Shown here piece by piece: positions 1-8,121 of a stretch of DNA of 22,921 nt (the stretch's first letter is position 1; each line of letters begins with the position of its first letter). Source of the stretch: Minisyncoccota bacterium (GTDB taxonomy: Bacteria > Patescibacteriota > Minisyncoccia > Minisyncoccales > Minisyncoccaceae); contig JAQTRG010000001.1 of the NCBI GenBank assembly GCA_028711945.1, positions 1 to 22,921 on the forward strand, read 5' to 3'. Position numbers and translations under genes: made by a program. A model generated the notes under the pieces. The model worked only from the letters and a program-made list of their open reading frames with translations, made no database searches and was not told the DNA's origin.

Positions 1-695
1 ATATGGTTGGTGGAGGGTATAAATCATTTAATGGTTTGGGGATTTTAAAGATTGAAAAGTATTTGGAAAAGTTTGGATTTAGTAAAACAACAGGAATAGA
101 TTTGCCAGAAGAAAAAGCTGGATTAATTCCTGATCCAGGATGGAAAGAAGAGAAGACGGGAATACCTTGGTATCCAGGAGATACATATAACATTTCTATT
201 GGTCAAGGATATTTCAAGGCGACTCCATTACAATTAACCATGGCTATCTCTTCGATTGCAAATAGAGGAAAACTAATGAAGCCACAAATTGCGAAGAGTG
301 TTCTTGATAATGAAAACAATGTAATTAAATCTTTTGAGCCAGAAGTAATAAGTGAAAACTTTGTTTCTCTGTCAGCAATTGATGATGTGAGAGAGGGAAT
401 GAGGCAAACAGTTGTTTCTTCAATGGGGACAGCAAGAAGCTTGCAATACTTGCCAGTTACTTCAGCTGCAAAAACAGGAACAGCAGAAACAGGAAAGAAA
501 GAAGTTTATCATAACTGGATTACAATCTTTGCTCCATATGATGATCCAGAGATTGTTTTAACAGTTATGGCAGAGAGTGTGCCTGTAAATACAGGCGTTG
601 CTAATCTTGTTTCAAGAGAAATTCTTGGATATTACTTTGGAGAGAAAGAAAGAAAGCAAACAGATGCAGAGATATTAAATGAAGGGGGAAATTAG
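1..695 (+). CDS. mrdA: Penicillin-binding protein 2 (class B transpeptidase), C-terminal part, 5' truncated
   Basis: This is the C-terminal 230 residues of a class B penicillin-binding protein, which cross-links peptidoglycan stem peptides outside the membrane, typically with an elongation or division glycosyltransferase. The reading frame is open to the left edge (first full codon at 3), so the true start, membrane anchor, SxxK serine motif and SxN motif lie outside the window. Visible hallmarks are the third active-site motif KTGTAE at residues 157-162 of the visible part and the PBP2-typical segment ISIGQGYFKATPLQL at about 64-78, followed by SSIAN. Local similarity favours the PBP2/MrdA group over FtsI. 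The protein ends with a short hydrophilic tail and a TAG stop. A weak terminator-like hairpin follows at 732-764. I am confident of the family, less so of the exact paralogue. Confidence 0.88.
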   Translation, partial: MVGGGYKSFNGLGILKIEKYLEKFGFSKTTGIDLPEEKAGLIPDPGWKEEKTGIPWYPGDTYNISIGQGYFKATPLQLTMAISSIANRGKLMKPQIAKSVLDNENNVIKSFEPEVISENFVSLSAIDDVREGMRQTVVSSMGTARSLQYLPVTSAAKTGTAETGKKEVYHNWITIFAPYDDPEIVLTVMAESVPVNTGVANLVSREILGYYFGEKERKQTDAEILNEGGN

Positions 696-731
696 CCTTG
701 ATTTCTAATATATATATGTTATGCTGTACAT

Positions 732-765
732 AAAAGGATTAATCATTAGGATTGAGTCCTTTTTC
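732..765 (+). terminator. Weak intrinsic terminator-like hairpin after the PBP gene
   Basis: A 7-bp perfect inverted repeat, AAAAGGA (732-738) and TCCTTTT (757-763), encloses an 18-nt loop and ends in a T-run. An alternative 4-bp stem AGGA/TCCT with a 5-nt loop is nested inside it. The large loop and low GC make it a weak terminator at best. It separates the PBP gene from greA. Confidence 0.35.
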
Positions 766-778
766 TAATCAATATAAG
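751..778 (+). promoter_or_regulatory. Possible promoter for greA
   Basis: TATAAG at 773-778 is a 5/6 match to the -10 consensus. TTGAGT at 752-757 could be the -35, but the spacing is only 15 nt. The predicted start site falls near 785. That would give either a leader of about 58 nt to the preferred greA start at 843 or a nearly leaderless message starting at the ATG at 786. It overlaps the hairpin assigned as a possible terminator. Confidence 0.3.
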
Positions 779-842
779 ACATAAAATGCCCACTATTCAG
801 TTTAGTCCTTTGACGAAAATAGAATTGTGGAAAGATACAAAT

Positions 843-1301
843 ATGGAAGACAAATATTTAACACAAGACGGTTTAGATAAGATGAAGAAAGAACTTGAAT
901 ACCTTAAAAAACAAGGTAGAATAGATGTAGCAGAACAATTGAAAGAAGCTATTTCTTTTGGAGATTTATCTGAGAACGCAGCTTACGATGAAGCTAAAGA
1001 AAATCAAGCAATGGTTGAGGGCAAAATTCTTGAGCTTGAAAGAACAATTATTTCTGCCAAAGTCATTTCTGATAATGGAAACACAGGATGGGTTTCTATA
1101 GGTTCTCATGTTACCTTGGATAGCGGTAGTTCTAAAGAAACATATCATATCGTTGGAGAAGAGGAGTCTAATCCAATGGAAAATAGAATTTCTTTTAAAT
1201 CTCCATTAGGTCAGGTCTTGATGGAAAAGCCTAAAGGTGCGACAGTAGAAATAAAGACTGTCAAAGGTTCAACCAAATACAAAATTCTTAATATAGAATA
1301 A
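843..1301 (+). CDS. greA: Transcription elongation factor GreA
   Basis: GreA inserts its N-terminal coiled coil into the RNA polymerase secondary channel and stimulates cleavage of backtracked RNA. The 152-residue product from this start is close to the usual GreA length of about 158. The opening KYLTQDGLDKMKKELEYL and the coiled-coil tip GDLSENAAYDEAKENQ, with the conserved acidic D and E of DLSEN, are diagnostic. The C-terminal FKBP-like domain follows (STKYKILNIE end). An in-frame ATG at 786 would add 19 residues without recognisable GreA similarity. I prefer 843 because family members begin just before YLT and GGAAAG lies at 829-834, 8 nt upstream. The gene ends 1 nt before lysS, so the two are probably co-transcribed. 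Confidence 0.93.
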   Translation: MEDKYLTQDGLDKMKKELEYLKKQGRIDVAEQLKEAISFGDLSENAAYDEAKENQAMVEGKILELERTIISAKVISDNGNTGWVSIGSHVTLDSGSSKETYHIVGEEESNPMENRISFKSPLGQVLMEKPKGATVEIKTVKGSTKYKILNIE

Positions 1302-1302
1302 A

Positions 1303-2763
1303 ATGTCTACAATAGAAGAAATAAGGGAAAATAGGATTGAAAAGCTAAAGAAATTAGAAAGTGCTGGTCTTTCAGCTTATCCTATTGAAACTAAAAGAAC
1401 TCATGAGATTAAGGAAGCTCTTGAAAGTTTTGAGAGTTTATCTAAAAAAGAAAAAGAAGTTATTCTTGTGGGAAGAATGAGAACTATGAGAAGTCATGGG
1501 GCTCTAACCTTTATTGATTTTGAAGATGGGACTGCTAAATTGCAGGCCTTGTTTGCTAGCGATAAATTGGGAGAAAGTGCATATCAATTGTTTTTAGATA
1601 CTTTTGACGTTGGAGATTTTGTTGAATTGAGAGGCATATTATTTGAAACCAAGAGAGGAGAAAAAACAATTCAGGTCGCTGATTACAAAATGTTATGCAA
1701 GAGCCTAAGGCCATTGCCAGAAAAGTGGCATGGCTTAAAAGATGTTGAAGAAAGATACAGAAAAAGATATCTTGATTTAATGTTTTCTCCTGAAGTTAAG
1801 GATAAGTTTAGAATTCGTTCAGAATTCATTAGAGAATTAAGAAACTTTTTAGACAGCGAAGGATTTCTAGAAGTAGAGACTCCAATTCTTCAATTGCTAT
1901 ATGGTGGAGCAAGGGCTAAACCATTTAAGACTCATGTTAATGCAATGGATTTAGATGTTTATTTAAGAATATCTCCAGAACTATATTTAAAAAGATTATT
2001 GGTCGGAGGGCTTGAGAAAATATATGAGATTGGAAAGTGTTTTAGAAATGAGGGAATAGACAAATTCCACAATCCTGACTTTACAATGATTGAATTTTAT
2101 TGGGCATATGCTGATTACAAACAGTTGATGAAAATGACAGAGAAGATGTTTGATGTGATTTTAACGAAAGTGTTAGGAACAACTGATATCAAGTATGGAG
2201 ATAATATGTTGAACTTTAAGGGACCATGGGAAAGAATAGAGTTTTTTACTTTACTTGAAAAATATACAGATATTAAATATGAAGAATTGAATGAGGATGC
2301 GTTAAAAAAGAAAGCAAAAGAATTAGGGATAGAAGTTCCAACTGGAGCTGACAAGGCCAATATCGCTGATGAAATATATAAGAAATATTGTAGGCCTAAG
2401 ATTATTCAGCCAACATTTGTTATCCATCATCCAAAAGGATTCCAACCTTTAGCTAAGGGATTAGAAGGAGAAAAATTAGCTAGCTTCCAATTAGTTATTG
2501 CTGGAGCCGAAGTAATTAATGCTTTTTCAGAATTAAATGATCCATTAGAGCAAGAGGAAAGGTTGAAGACACAAGAGAAATTATTTAAAGGAGGATTTGA
2601 AGAAGCTCAAAGATCTGATGAAGAGTTTGTTGAAGCTTTGGAACACGGAATGCCTCCTGCTGCAGGATTTGGAATGGGAATAGACAGAATTGTTTCCATG
2701 CTTACAGACTCAGGCTCATTAAGGGAAGTGATACTATTTCCATTAATGAAGGATAAGGAATAA
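1303..2763 (+). CDS. lysS: Lysyl-tRNA synthetase, class II
   Basis: This enzyme charges tRNA-Lys in the cytoplasm. The 486-residue protein has the expected class IIb layout. An N-terminal OB-fold anticodon-binding domain lies at about 54-135 (VILVGRMRTMRSHGALTFIDF). Motif 1 is around 172-195 (FLEVETPIL), motif 2 at about 246-263 (GKCFRNEGIDKFHNPDF), and motif 3 near the C-terminus is GFGMGIDRIVSMLTD. The length is typical of bacterial LysRS and nothing is missing. The ATG lies one nucleotide after the greA stop and has no Shine-Dalgarno, which suggests translational coupling. A strong terminator follows, ending the greA-lysS unit. The alternative class II enzymes AspRS and AsnRS are unlikely because the LysRS-specific PPAAGFGMGIDR segment is present. 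Confidence 0.96.
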   Translation: MSTIEEIRENRIEKLKKLESAGLSAYPIETKRTHEIKEALESFESLSKKEKEVILVGRMRTMRSHGALTFIDFEDGTAKLQALFASDKLGESAYQLFLDTFDVGDFVELRGILFETKRGEKTIQVADYKMLCKSLRPLPEKWHGLKDVEERYRKRYLDLMFSPEVKDKFRIRSEFIRELRNFLDSEGFLEVETPILQLLYGGARAKPFKTHVNAMDLDVYLRISPELYLKRLLVGGLEKIYEIGKCFRNEGIDKFHNPDFTMIEFYWAYADYKQLMKMTEKMFDVILTKVLGTTDIKYGDNMLNFKGPWERIEFFTLLEKYTDIKYEELNEDALKKKAKELGIEVPTGADKANIADEIYKKYCRPKIIQPTFVIHHPKGFQPLAKGLEGEKLASFQLVIAGAEVINAFSELNDPLEQEERLKTQEKLFKGGFEEAQRSDEEFVEALEHGMPPAAGFGMGIDRIVSMLTDSGSLREVILFPLMKDKE

Positions 2764-2774
2764 AAACAATGTTT

Positions 2775-2803
2775 AGAAAGAGGGTTTATCCCTCTTTCTT
2801 TTT
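2775..2803 (+). terminator. Strong rho-independent terminator after lysS
   Basis: A perfect 10-bp stem, AGAAAGAGGG (2775-2784) and CCCTCTTTCT (2790-2799), has a 5-nt TTTAT loop and runs directly into a T tract (2799-2803), with more T-rich sequence beyond. It cleanly separates greA-lysS from the serS-led operon. Confidence 0.9.
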
Positions 2804-2847
2804 GTTTAGTTTTTTGTTATTATTAAAGAAAAAATAATACACTTTAT

Positions 2848-4116
2848 ATGTTAGACATTAAGTATATCAAGGAGAATCCTGATAAGATTAAAGGGGCTTG
2901 TAGGAAGAAAAAGGTTAATATCAATATTGACGCCCTTTTGGAGTTATATGAGAAAAGAAAGCAATTGATTCAATCGATTGAGAATAAAAGTGCAATGAAG
3001 AATCAAGCTAATAAAAGAATTCAGGAAGCTAAGACAAAAGAAGACAGAGAAGCTGTTATCGCTCAGATGAGAGAATTAGATAAAAATTCAGACAAAGAAG
3101 ATGAGGAATACAAAAAGATTAATGAAGAGTTTGAGAAATTAATGCTCCTTGTTCCAAATGTTCCAGATGAATCTGTTCCTGATGGTGATTCTGATGCTGA
3201 TAATGTTGAAGTTAAGAAATGGGGAAAGATTCCTGAATTTAAGTTTCCAATTAAAGATCATGTAGGGTTAGCTAAAGATTTAGATTTAGTTGATTTTGAA
3301 AGAGGGACTAAAGTAGTTGGTTTCAGAGGATACTTTTTAAGAAGAGAAGCTTTTCTTATCTGTATGGCTATCTGGCAATATGCTACTGATTTATTAATGA
3401 AGAAAGGATTTATCCCTATGGGTGCACCATCTTTAGTTAATGAAGAGGCAATGACTGGAACTGGTTATCTTCCTCAGTCGAAAGATGAGGTTTATAATAC
3501 TCACGATGGGATGTATTTAGCTGGAACTTCTGAAGTTTCTGTAATGAGTTATCATTCAAACGAAACATTAAAAGAAGAAGATTTGCCAATCAAGTATATG
3601 GGATTTTCTCCATGTTTTAGAACAGAGATTGGCAGCTATGGAAAAGATACTCAGGGAATATATAGAGTCCATGAGTTTATGAAAATAGAACAAGTAGTAT
3701 TATGTAAGAACGATAAAGAAGAGTCAGTTAGATTACATGAAGAAATTACTAAGAATGCAGAAGAGATTTTGCAAGGATTAAATATCCCTTACCACGTGGT
3801 TTTAAATTGCGCAGGCGATTTAGGTTTAGGGCAGGTTAAGAAATATGATATTGAATGCTGGATTCCTTCTAAAAACAAATATGGAGAAACACATTCTTCT
3901 TCTTATTTTTTTGATTTCCAAACAAGAAGATTGAATATCAGATACAAAACAAAAAATGGAGAAACTAAATTTACTCATTCTTTAAATAATACAGGAATTG
4001 CTACTCCAAGAATTTTAATTCCTTTGCTTGAAAATAATCAGCAAAAAGATGGGAGCATTAAAATTCCAAAAGTTCTCCATAAATATTTAGGATTTAAGGA
4101 AATAAAAAGAAAATAA
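2848..4116 (+). CDS. serS: Seryl-tRNA synthetase
   Basis: This enzyme charges tRNA-Ser (and tRNA-Sec where present). The 422-residue length matches bacterial SerRS. Residues 1-110 form the charged N-terminal antiparallel coiled-coil arm that grips the long variable arm of tRNA-Ser (MLDIKYIKENPDKIK start). The class IIa core contains the TSEVS serine/adenylate loop, motif 2 (CFRTEIGSYGKDTQGIYRVH) and motif 3 (NNTGIATPRILIPLLENNQ). The usual ScSnCtdFQaRR stretch is HSSSYFFDFQTRR here, so its typical cysteine is absent. It is the first gene of a long tight block, and its TAA shares one base with the ATG of the next gene. No convincing Shine-Dalgarno is visible. TAATAC at 2835-2840 lies suggestively close to the start, but no good -35 accompanies it. 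Confidence 0.95.
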   Translation: MLDIKYIKENPDKIKGACRKKKVNINIDALLELYEKRKQLIQSIENKSAMKNQANKRIQEAKTKEDREAVIAQMRELDKNSDKEDEEYKKINEEFEKLMLLVPNVPDESVPDGDSDADNVEVKKWGKIPEFKFPIKDHVGLAKDLDLVDFERGTKVVGFRGYFLRREAFLICMAIWQYATDLLMKKGFIPMGAPSLVNEEAMTGTGYLPQSKDEVYNTHDGMYLAGTSEVSVMSYHSNETLKEEDLPIKYMGFSPCFRTEIGSYGKDTQGIYRVHEFMKIEQVVLCKNDKEESVRLHEEITKNAEEILQGLNIPYHVVLNCAGDLGLGQVKKYDIECWIPSKNKYGETHSSSYFFDFQTRRLNIRYKTKNGETKFTHSLNNTGIATPRILIPLLENNQQKDGSIKIPKVLHKYLGFKEIKRK

Positions 4117-4901
4117 TGGAAGAAACTTTTGAATATAAGGTCAATAAAATATCGATTGACGGAATAGATTTGTCTTATAAGACAGCAGGACAAGGTCATC
4201 CCATTTTTGTGGCTCATGGGTGGGGTGCAGATTCTAATTATTGGTTAGGCATAATGAAAGAATTATCTTTAAAAGGTTTTCAAATGATTGTTCCTGATTT
4301 ACCTGGATTTGGAAATACGCCTGCTCCAAAAGAAATATGGGGAGCTAAAGAATATGCTGATTTTCTTTGTAAGTTTATAAAGAAAATTGAACTTAAAGAT
4401 TTTACAATAATAGGTCATTCTTTTGGTGGTGGAGTTGCTATGATTTTAGCCAAGGAGTGTGAAGGGATTAAAAATGTTATCCTATGTGACGCAGCCGTAG
4501 TTAGGGCAGAGAGATTAGACATAAGACAGAAGATTGCTAAAGCTTTAGCTAATTGGGGACAATTTATTTCTAATACACCAATATATCCCATATTAAGAAA
4601 AATACTTTATAAATTTGCTGGAGCTTCTGATTATTATCTTGCCAACGAACAAATGAGAGAGATATTTAAGAAAGTAATTACTGAAGATCTTTTATATGCT
4701 ACAGAAAATGTTAAGCAGCCGTGCTTGATTATCTGGGGAGAAAAGGATGTAGCAACCCCGATAGAAGATGGTGTGTTGCTTAATAAAAGAATTAATGGTT
4801 CAAAATTAGAAATTGTTCCAGGGGCAAGACATAATCCCTATAGGAGCGAGCCTCAAAAAACATCTCAAATAATAATTAATTTTTTAAAATATAAAATATG
4901 A
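4116..4901 (+). CDS. Alpha/beta-fold hydrolase of unknown substrate
   Basis: This is a 261-residue single-domain alpha/beta hydrolase. The visible catalytic apparatus is complete. The oxyanion-loop motif HGWG is at 34-37, the conserved DLPGFG turn at 61-66, and the nucleophile elbow GHSFGG at 100-105 puts Ser102 as nucleophile. The acid is Asp211 in IIWGEKD, and the base is His239 in GARHNPYRSEP. A cap region of about 130-190 is rich in aromatic residues. There is no signal peptide, so it is probably cytoplasmic. It overlaps serS by 1 nt and the Mur ligase gene by 4 nt (ATGA), which implies translational coupling with the envelope genes downstream. The family includes esterases, peptidases, haloperoxidases and lyases. 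The substrate cannot be read from the sequence. Confidence 0.88.
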   Translation: MEETFEYKVNKISIDGIDLSYKTAGQGHPIFVAHGWGADSNYWLGIMKELSLKGFQMIVPDLPGFGNTPAPKEIWGAKEYADFLCKFIKKIELKDFTIIGHSFGGGVAMILAKECEGIKNVILCDAAVVRAERLDIRQKIAKALANWGQFISNTPIYPILRKILYKFAGASDYYLANEQMREIFKKVITEDLLYATENVKQPCLIIWGEKDVATPIEDGVLLNKRINGSKLEIVPGARHNPYRSEPQKTSQIIINFLKYKI

Positions 4902-6610
4902 TTTCAATTGAATTATGGATGCCAGTTGCATTAGGCTTAATAGTTCTTTTCTTTTGGATGCTGAAAGAAGTCAAAAACTTTTTATTTTGGACATATCTTT
5001 GGCAATTGAAGAATTATCATATTGGAAGATTTTTAGCGCATTTTAATACTTATAATGGAAAAAGAATTTTTATTAGCAAGTTATCATTTGTTAAATATCT
5101 TATTTTCGCTATTTTGTTAATAATGATACTTTATTCTAATGATTTTATTGTAGCTCCATTTAATGAATATATAGCTCAGTATAGTTTATATTTTTCACTT
5201 TCTGTCCCTTTGCTTTTCTTGATTTATATATTGGAAGGAATCTCAGCATTTATATCTTTGGTGAGAAAAAAAGCAAAGGCTCCAGAATTAACTAGTAAAA
5301 CATCAATTCTTCTGCCCTTAGTATTTGTTCCTTTAGGAATTATTGTTGCTTTGTTTGCAATGATTCTTATTAATGATTTAAATAATCCTAGCGAATTGAT
5401 AATATATAATCTTATTTCTTTTGCTTTTTCAATTTTAGCTTTTGATATTTTAACGCCTCTGCTAGTTTCTTTTGTCGTGCTTTTGTTCCAGCCTATTACA
5501 GTTTTGATGAGATGGAGAATTATTAGGAAAGCAATGAAGAAAAGAAAATTAATGGAAAATCTTTTAGTAATAGGGGTGACTGGAAGCTATGGAAAGAGTT
5601 CGACCAAAGAATTTTTGAAAGCAATTCTTTTTGGAGAATTTAAGGTTTTAGCAACAGAAAAAAATGAGAATTCAGAAATTGGAATATCTAGTCTTATTTT
5701 ACAAAAGCTTAAGGAAGACCATGAAATTTTTATTTGTGAAATGGGAGCATATAATAGGGGAGGGATTAAGCTTTTATGTGATATTGTTAAGCCGAAGATA
5801 GGAGTTTTAACAGGAATTAATAATCAGCATTTGGCTACTTTTGGTTCGCAGAAGAATATAATTAAAACTAAATTCGAATTAATAGATTCTTTGCCGGAAG
5901 AAGGATTAGCAGTTTTAAATTGGGACAATGATTTTATCAAAGACAATTTTGATTCAAAGGTTAATAATATAAAATATGCATTATCTGAGGAACAAGACAT
6001 TTGGGCAGAGGACATAAAGGAAAATAAATATAGTATCTCGTTTAAGGTTGTGACTAGCATAGGAGAATCTTGTGATTTCAAAGCTAATGTTTTGGGTTCA
6101 TATAATATACCTAATATTTTAGCTGCTGTTACAATAGCAAGAAGATTGGGCATGTCTTTGGAGGATATTGCCGAAAAAGTTAAATCAGCTGAATTGGGCA
6201 TACAAGTTAAAAAAGGAGATTGGGGCTTAAATATTATTAACGCAACTTATTCTTCTAATTTTAATGGAATAATCTCACATTTAGAATATTTAAAAAATTG
6301 GGAAGGAAGAAAGGTCTTAGTAATGCCTTGTTTAATTGAGCTAGGCTTTGATGGCAAGGAAACGCATAGAAAAATAGGAAGAAAAATTGGAGAAGTTTGT
6401 GACTTAGCAATAATCACTTCTAAAGATTATTTTAAAGAAATATTTAATGGAGCCGTTGAGTCTAATATGAAAAAAGATAAAATTTTATTCATGGAAGATT
6501 CTGATAAGATATTTCAAAAACTATCTGTCTGTGCCAGAGATGGAGACATCGTTCTTCTTGAGAGCAGGGTTCCTAATGGGTTAATTAATAAATTGTTAAA
6601 GAATGTCTAA
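4898..6610 (+). CDS. murF: Membrane-anchored MurF-like Mur ligase
   Basis: This is an ATP-dependent Mur ligase family protein, most like MurF, which joins D-Ala-D-Ala to the UDP-MurNAc-tripeptide. Its 570 residues exceed the usual 450 or so because about 200 N-terminal residues carry roughly five hydrophobic segments (near 5-22, 65-82, 95-115, 135-158, 165-202). Segment 29-60 (FLFWTYLWQLKNYH onward) is a soluble loop. The central ATPase domain has the P-loop GVTGSYGKSSTK (226-237), CEMGAYNRGG (280-289) and the MurF-like NNQHLATFGS (308-317). A C-terminal Rossmann domain contains CLIELGFDGKETHRKIG. Two signatures deviate: the usual HN of RHN..NALAA is YNIPNILAA, and DDxYNANP is replaced by INATYSSN. 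The real substrate may therefore differ from canonical MurF. The gene overlaps the hydrolase by 4 nt and the aminotransferase by 8 nt. Confidence 0.85.
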   Translation: MISIELWMPVALGLIVLFFWMLKEVKNFLFWTYLWQLKNYHIGRFLAHFNTYNGKRIFISKLSFVKYLIFAILLIMILYSNDFIVAPFNEYIAQYSLYFSLSVPLLFLIYILEGISAFISLVRKKAKAPELTSKTSILLPLVFVPLGIIVALFAMILINDLNNPSELIIYNLISFAFSILAFDILTPLLVSFVVLLFQPITVLMRWRIIRKAMKKRKLMENLLVIGVTGSYGKSSTKEFLKAILFGEFKVLATEKNENSEIGISSLILQKLKEDHEIFICEMGAYNRGGIKLLCDIVKPKIGVLTGINNQHLATFGSQKNIIKTKFELIDSLPEEGLAVLNWDNDFIKDNFDSKVNNIKYALSEEQDIWAEDIKENKYSISFKVVTSIGESCDFKANVLGSYNIPNILAAVTIARRLGMSLEDIAEKVKSAELGIQVKKGDWGLNIINATYSSNFNGIISHLEYLKNWEGRKVLVMPCLIELGFDGKETHRKIGRKIGEVCDLAIITSKDYFKEIFNGAVESNMKKDKILFMEDSDKIFQKLSVCARDGDIVLLESRVPNGLINKLLKNV

Positions 6611-7844
6611 AATTATTTCATTATCATTGTCGCCCAACACACAAAGAGATGACATTTCTTTAGCTTTTAATATTATTTTTTCTCCATTAAAATGGAAGGA
6701 GGGGAAAGAGATTAAAGAATTAGAGAATACATTTAAAAATAAATTTAGTTTTAAAAATGCTTTTAGTTTTAACAGCGGAAGAAGTTCTTTGATTGCAATA
6801 CTTAATTCAATGAAAATTAGCAGGGGCGATGAGATTATTGTCCAGGCTTTTACATGTAATGCTGCGGTTAATCCTATAATTAGCGTTGGAGCCAAACCAG
6901 TGTTTGTAGATATTAATGATGCTTTAAACATTGATTCAAAAAAGATTAAAGAAAAGATAACAGCAAAAACCAAGGCTGTGATGATTCAGCATACATTTGG
7001 TTATCCTGCTCAAATAGATGAGATTAAAAAGATATGCGAGGATAATAATATTTATTTGATAGAAGATTGTGCTCACGCATTGGGGGCAAAATATAAAGAT
7101 AGATATTGTGGTTCTTTTGGCGATGCTAGTTTTTTTAGCTTTGGAAGAGATAAGGTCATTTCTTCAGTATATGGAGGAATGGTTGTCGTAAACAATGACA
7201 AGCTTACATATGAAGTAATTGCTTTTAAGGAAAAAATAGAACAGCCGTCTTCTTTATGGATTTTGCAGCAATTATTGCATCCAGTACTTATGAACATGTT
7301 TGTTCTTCCATTATATGGGTCAATAATTGGCAAAGCTCTGTTAGCAGGTTTTTTGAATTTAAGCATTCTTTCTAAGGCTGTAACCAAACAGGAGAATGTG
7401 GGAGTCCTTCCAAACTATTTTCCAAAAAGAATGCCCAATGGTTTGGCGACATTGGCTTTGAATCAAATCAAAAAAATTGATATAATGAATGGGCACAGAG
7501 AAGAGATCGCTGAATTGTATCGTCAATCACTAGAAAGAAATGATAGGTTTAAGATTGTTTTTAAAAAAGATGATAATATAAAACCTGTTTTTCTTAAGTT
7601 TCCTGTTTTGGTATATGATCAAAAAAGAGCAATTGAAAGAATGAGAGAGAACAATATATATCTTAACGATGGATGGATGGAAAGCGTTGTTGCTCCGCCG
7701 AAGACGTCATTAGATAAAGTTTGTTATTTTGTCGGTAGCTGCCCAAGAGCAGAAAAAATAGTAAAAGCTATAGTATCTTTGCCAACACATGTTAATATAA
7801 GTAGGTATGACGCAGAAAAAATAATCAAATGTTTAATTGGTTGA
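6603..7844 (+). CDS. DegT/DnrJ/EryC1/StrS-family PLP aminotransferase
   Basis: This is a fold-type I PLP enzyme of the family that transaminates keto-sugars, usually nucleotide-linked, to aminosugars. Visible signatures across its 413 residues are NSGRSSLIAIL near 57-67 (phosphate-binding start of the large domain), VQAFTCNAAVNPII at 80-93, the EDCAHALGAKY stretch at 154-164 containing the cofactor-binding Asp155, and the Schiff-base lysine K184 in SFGRDKVISSVYGGM. The usual motif is SFHxxKxxTxGEGG, so the lysine context is divergent: GEGG has become VYGG. The start lies inside the 3' end of the Mur ligase gene (8-nt overlap). It ends in tandem stops TGA TAA. Its product is probably an aminosugar for cell-surface glycan, but the substrate is inferred from family and neighbours only. 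Confidence 0.85.
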   Translation: MSKIISLSLSPNTQRDDISLAFNIIFSPLKWKEGKEIKELENTFKNKFSFKNAFSFNSGRSSLIAILNSMKISRGDEIIVQAFTCNAAVNPIISVGAKPVFVDINDALNIDSKKIKEKITAKTKAVMIQHTFGYPAQIDEIKKICEDNNIYLIEDCAHALGAKYKDRYCGSFGDASFFSFGRDKVISSVYGGMVVVNNDKLTYEVIAFKEKIEQPSSLWILQQLLHPVLMNMFVLPLYGSIIGKALLAGFLNLSILSKAVTKQENVGVLPNYFPKRMPNGLATLALNQIKKIDIMNGHREEIAELYRQSLERNDRFKIVFKKDDNIKPVFLKFPVLVYDQKRAIERMRENNIYLNDGWMESVVAPPKTSLDKVCYFVGSCPRAEKIVKAIVSLPTHVNISRYDAEKIIKCLIG

Positions 7845-7861
7845 TAATTTAAATAAAATAT

Positions 7862-8119
7862 ATGTTTGATAAATTAAGAGATTTAAAAAAGTTAAAAGAT
7901 TTAGATTCTATGTTGGGAAAAGAAATGATAGAAAGGGAAAGAGATGGAATAAAGATTGTTATTAACGGCAAATCAGAAATAGTGAGCATTTCTTTGAATC
8001 CAGAATTAGATATTAAGAAACAGGGGGAATCTTTAAAGAATTGTATAAACGATGCTTCTCGTGATGCTAAAATGTTGATGGCAAAAAAGGCTGCAGAAAT
8101 AACAGGTTTTGGATTTTAA
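7862..8119 (+). CDS. Small YbaB/EbfC-like nucleoid-associated protein
   Basis: The 85-residue protein resembles the YbaB/EbfC family, dimeric nucleoid-associated DNA-binding proteins. The charged N-terminal helix (MFDKLRDLKKLKD) is followed by the beta region IVINGKSEIVSISLNPELD (about 32-50), matching the family pattern of MNGKGEVxSVxIDPEL. The C-terminal helix is NDASRDAKMLMAKKAAEITGFGF, where the family has NDALRKAEELxxEKMxxxTGG. It is shorter than the usual 100-110 residues because the N-terminal helix is trimmed. It sits 17 nt after the aminotransferase and 2 nt before the TIM-barrel gene. In many bacteria ybaB pairs with dnaX and recR, but here it lies in an envelope operon. No Shine-Dalgarno is visible. 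Confidence 0.72.
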   Translation: MFDKLRDLKKLKDLDSMLGKEMIERERDGIKIVINGKSEIVSISLNPELDIKKQGESLKNCINDASRDAKMLMAKKAAEITGFGF

Positions 8120-8121
8120 AT

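Noticed and set aside
2814..2840. serS promoter TTGTTA with TAATAC
   Set aside because: Spacing is only 15 nt and both boxes match the consensus poorly in a region that is almost entirely A/T, so it cannot be told from background.
4898..7844. Recoded genetic code with UGA as glycine, as in some CPR
   Set aside because: UGA codons terminate several genes cleanly at family-typical ends (the hydrolase, aminotransferase, valS and U32 genes), and none interrupts conserved domains.
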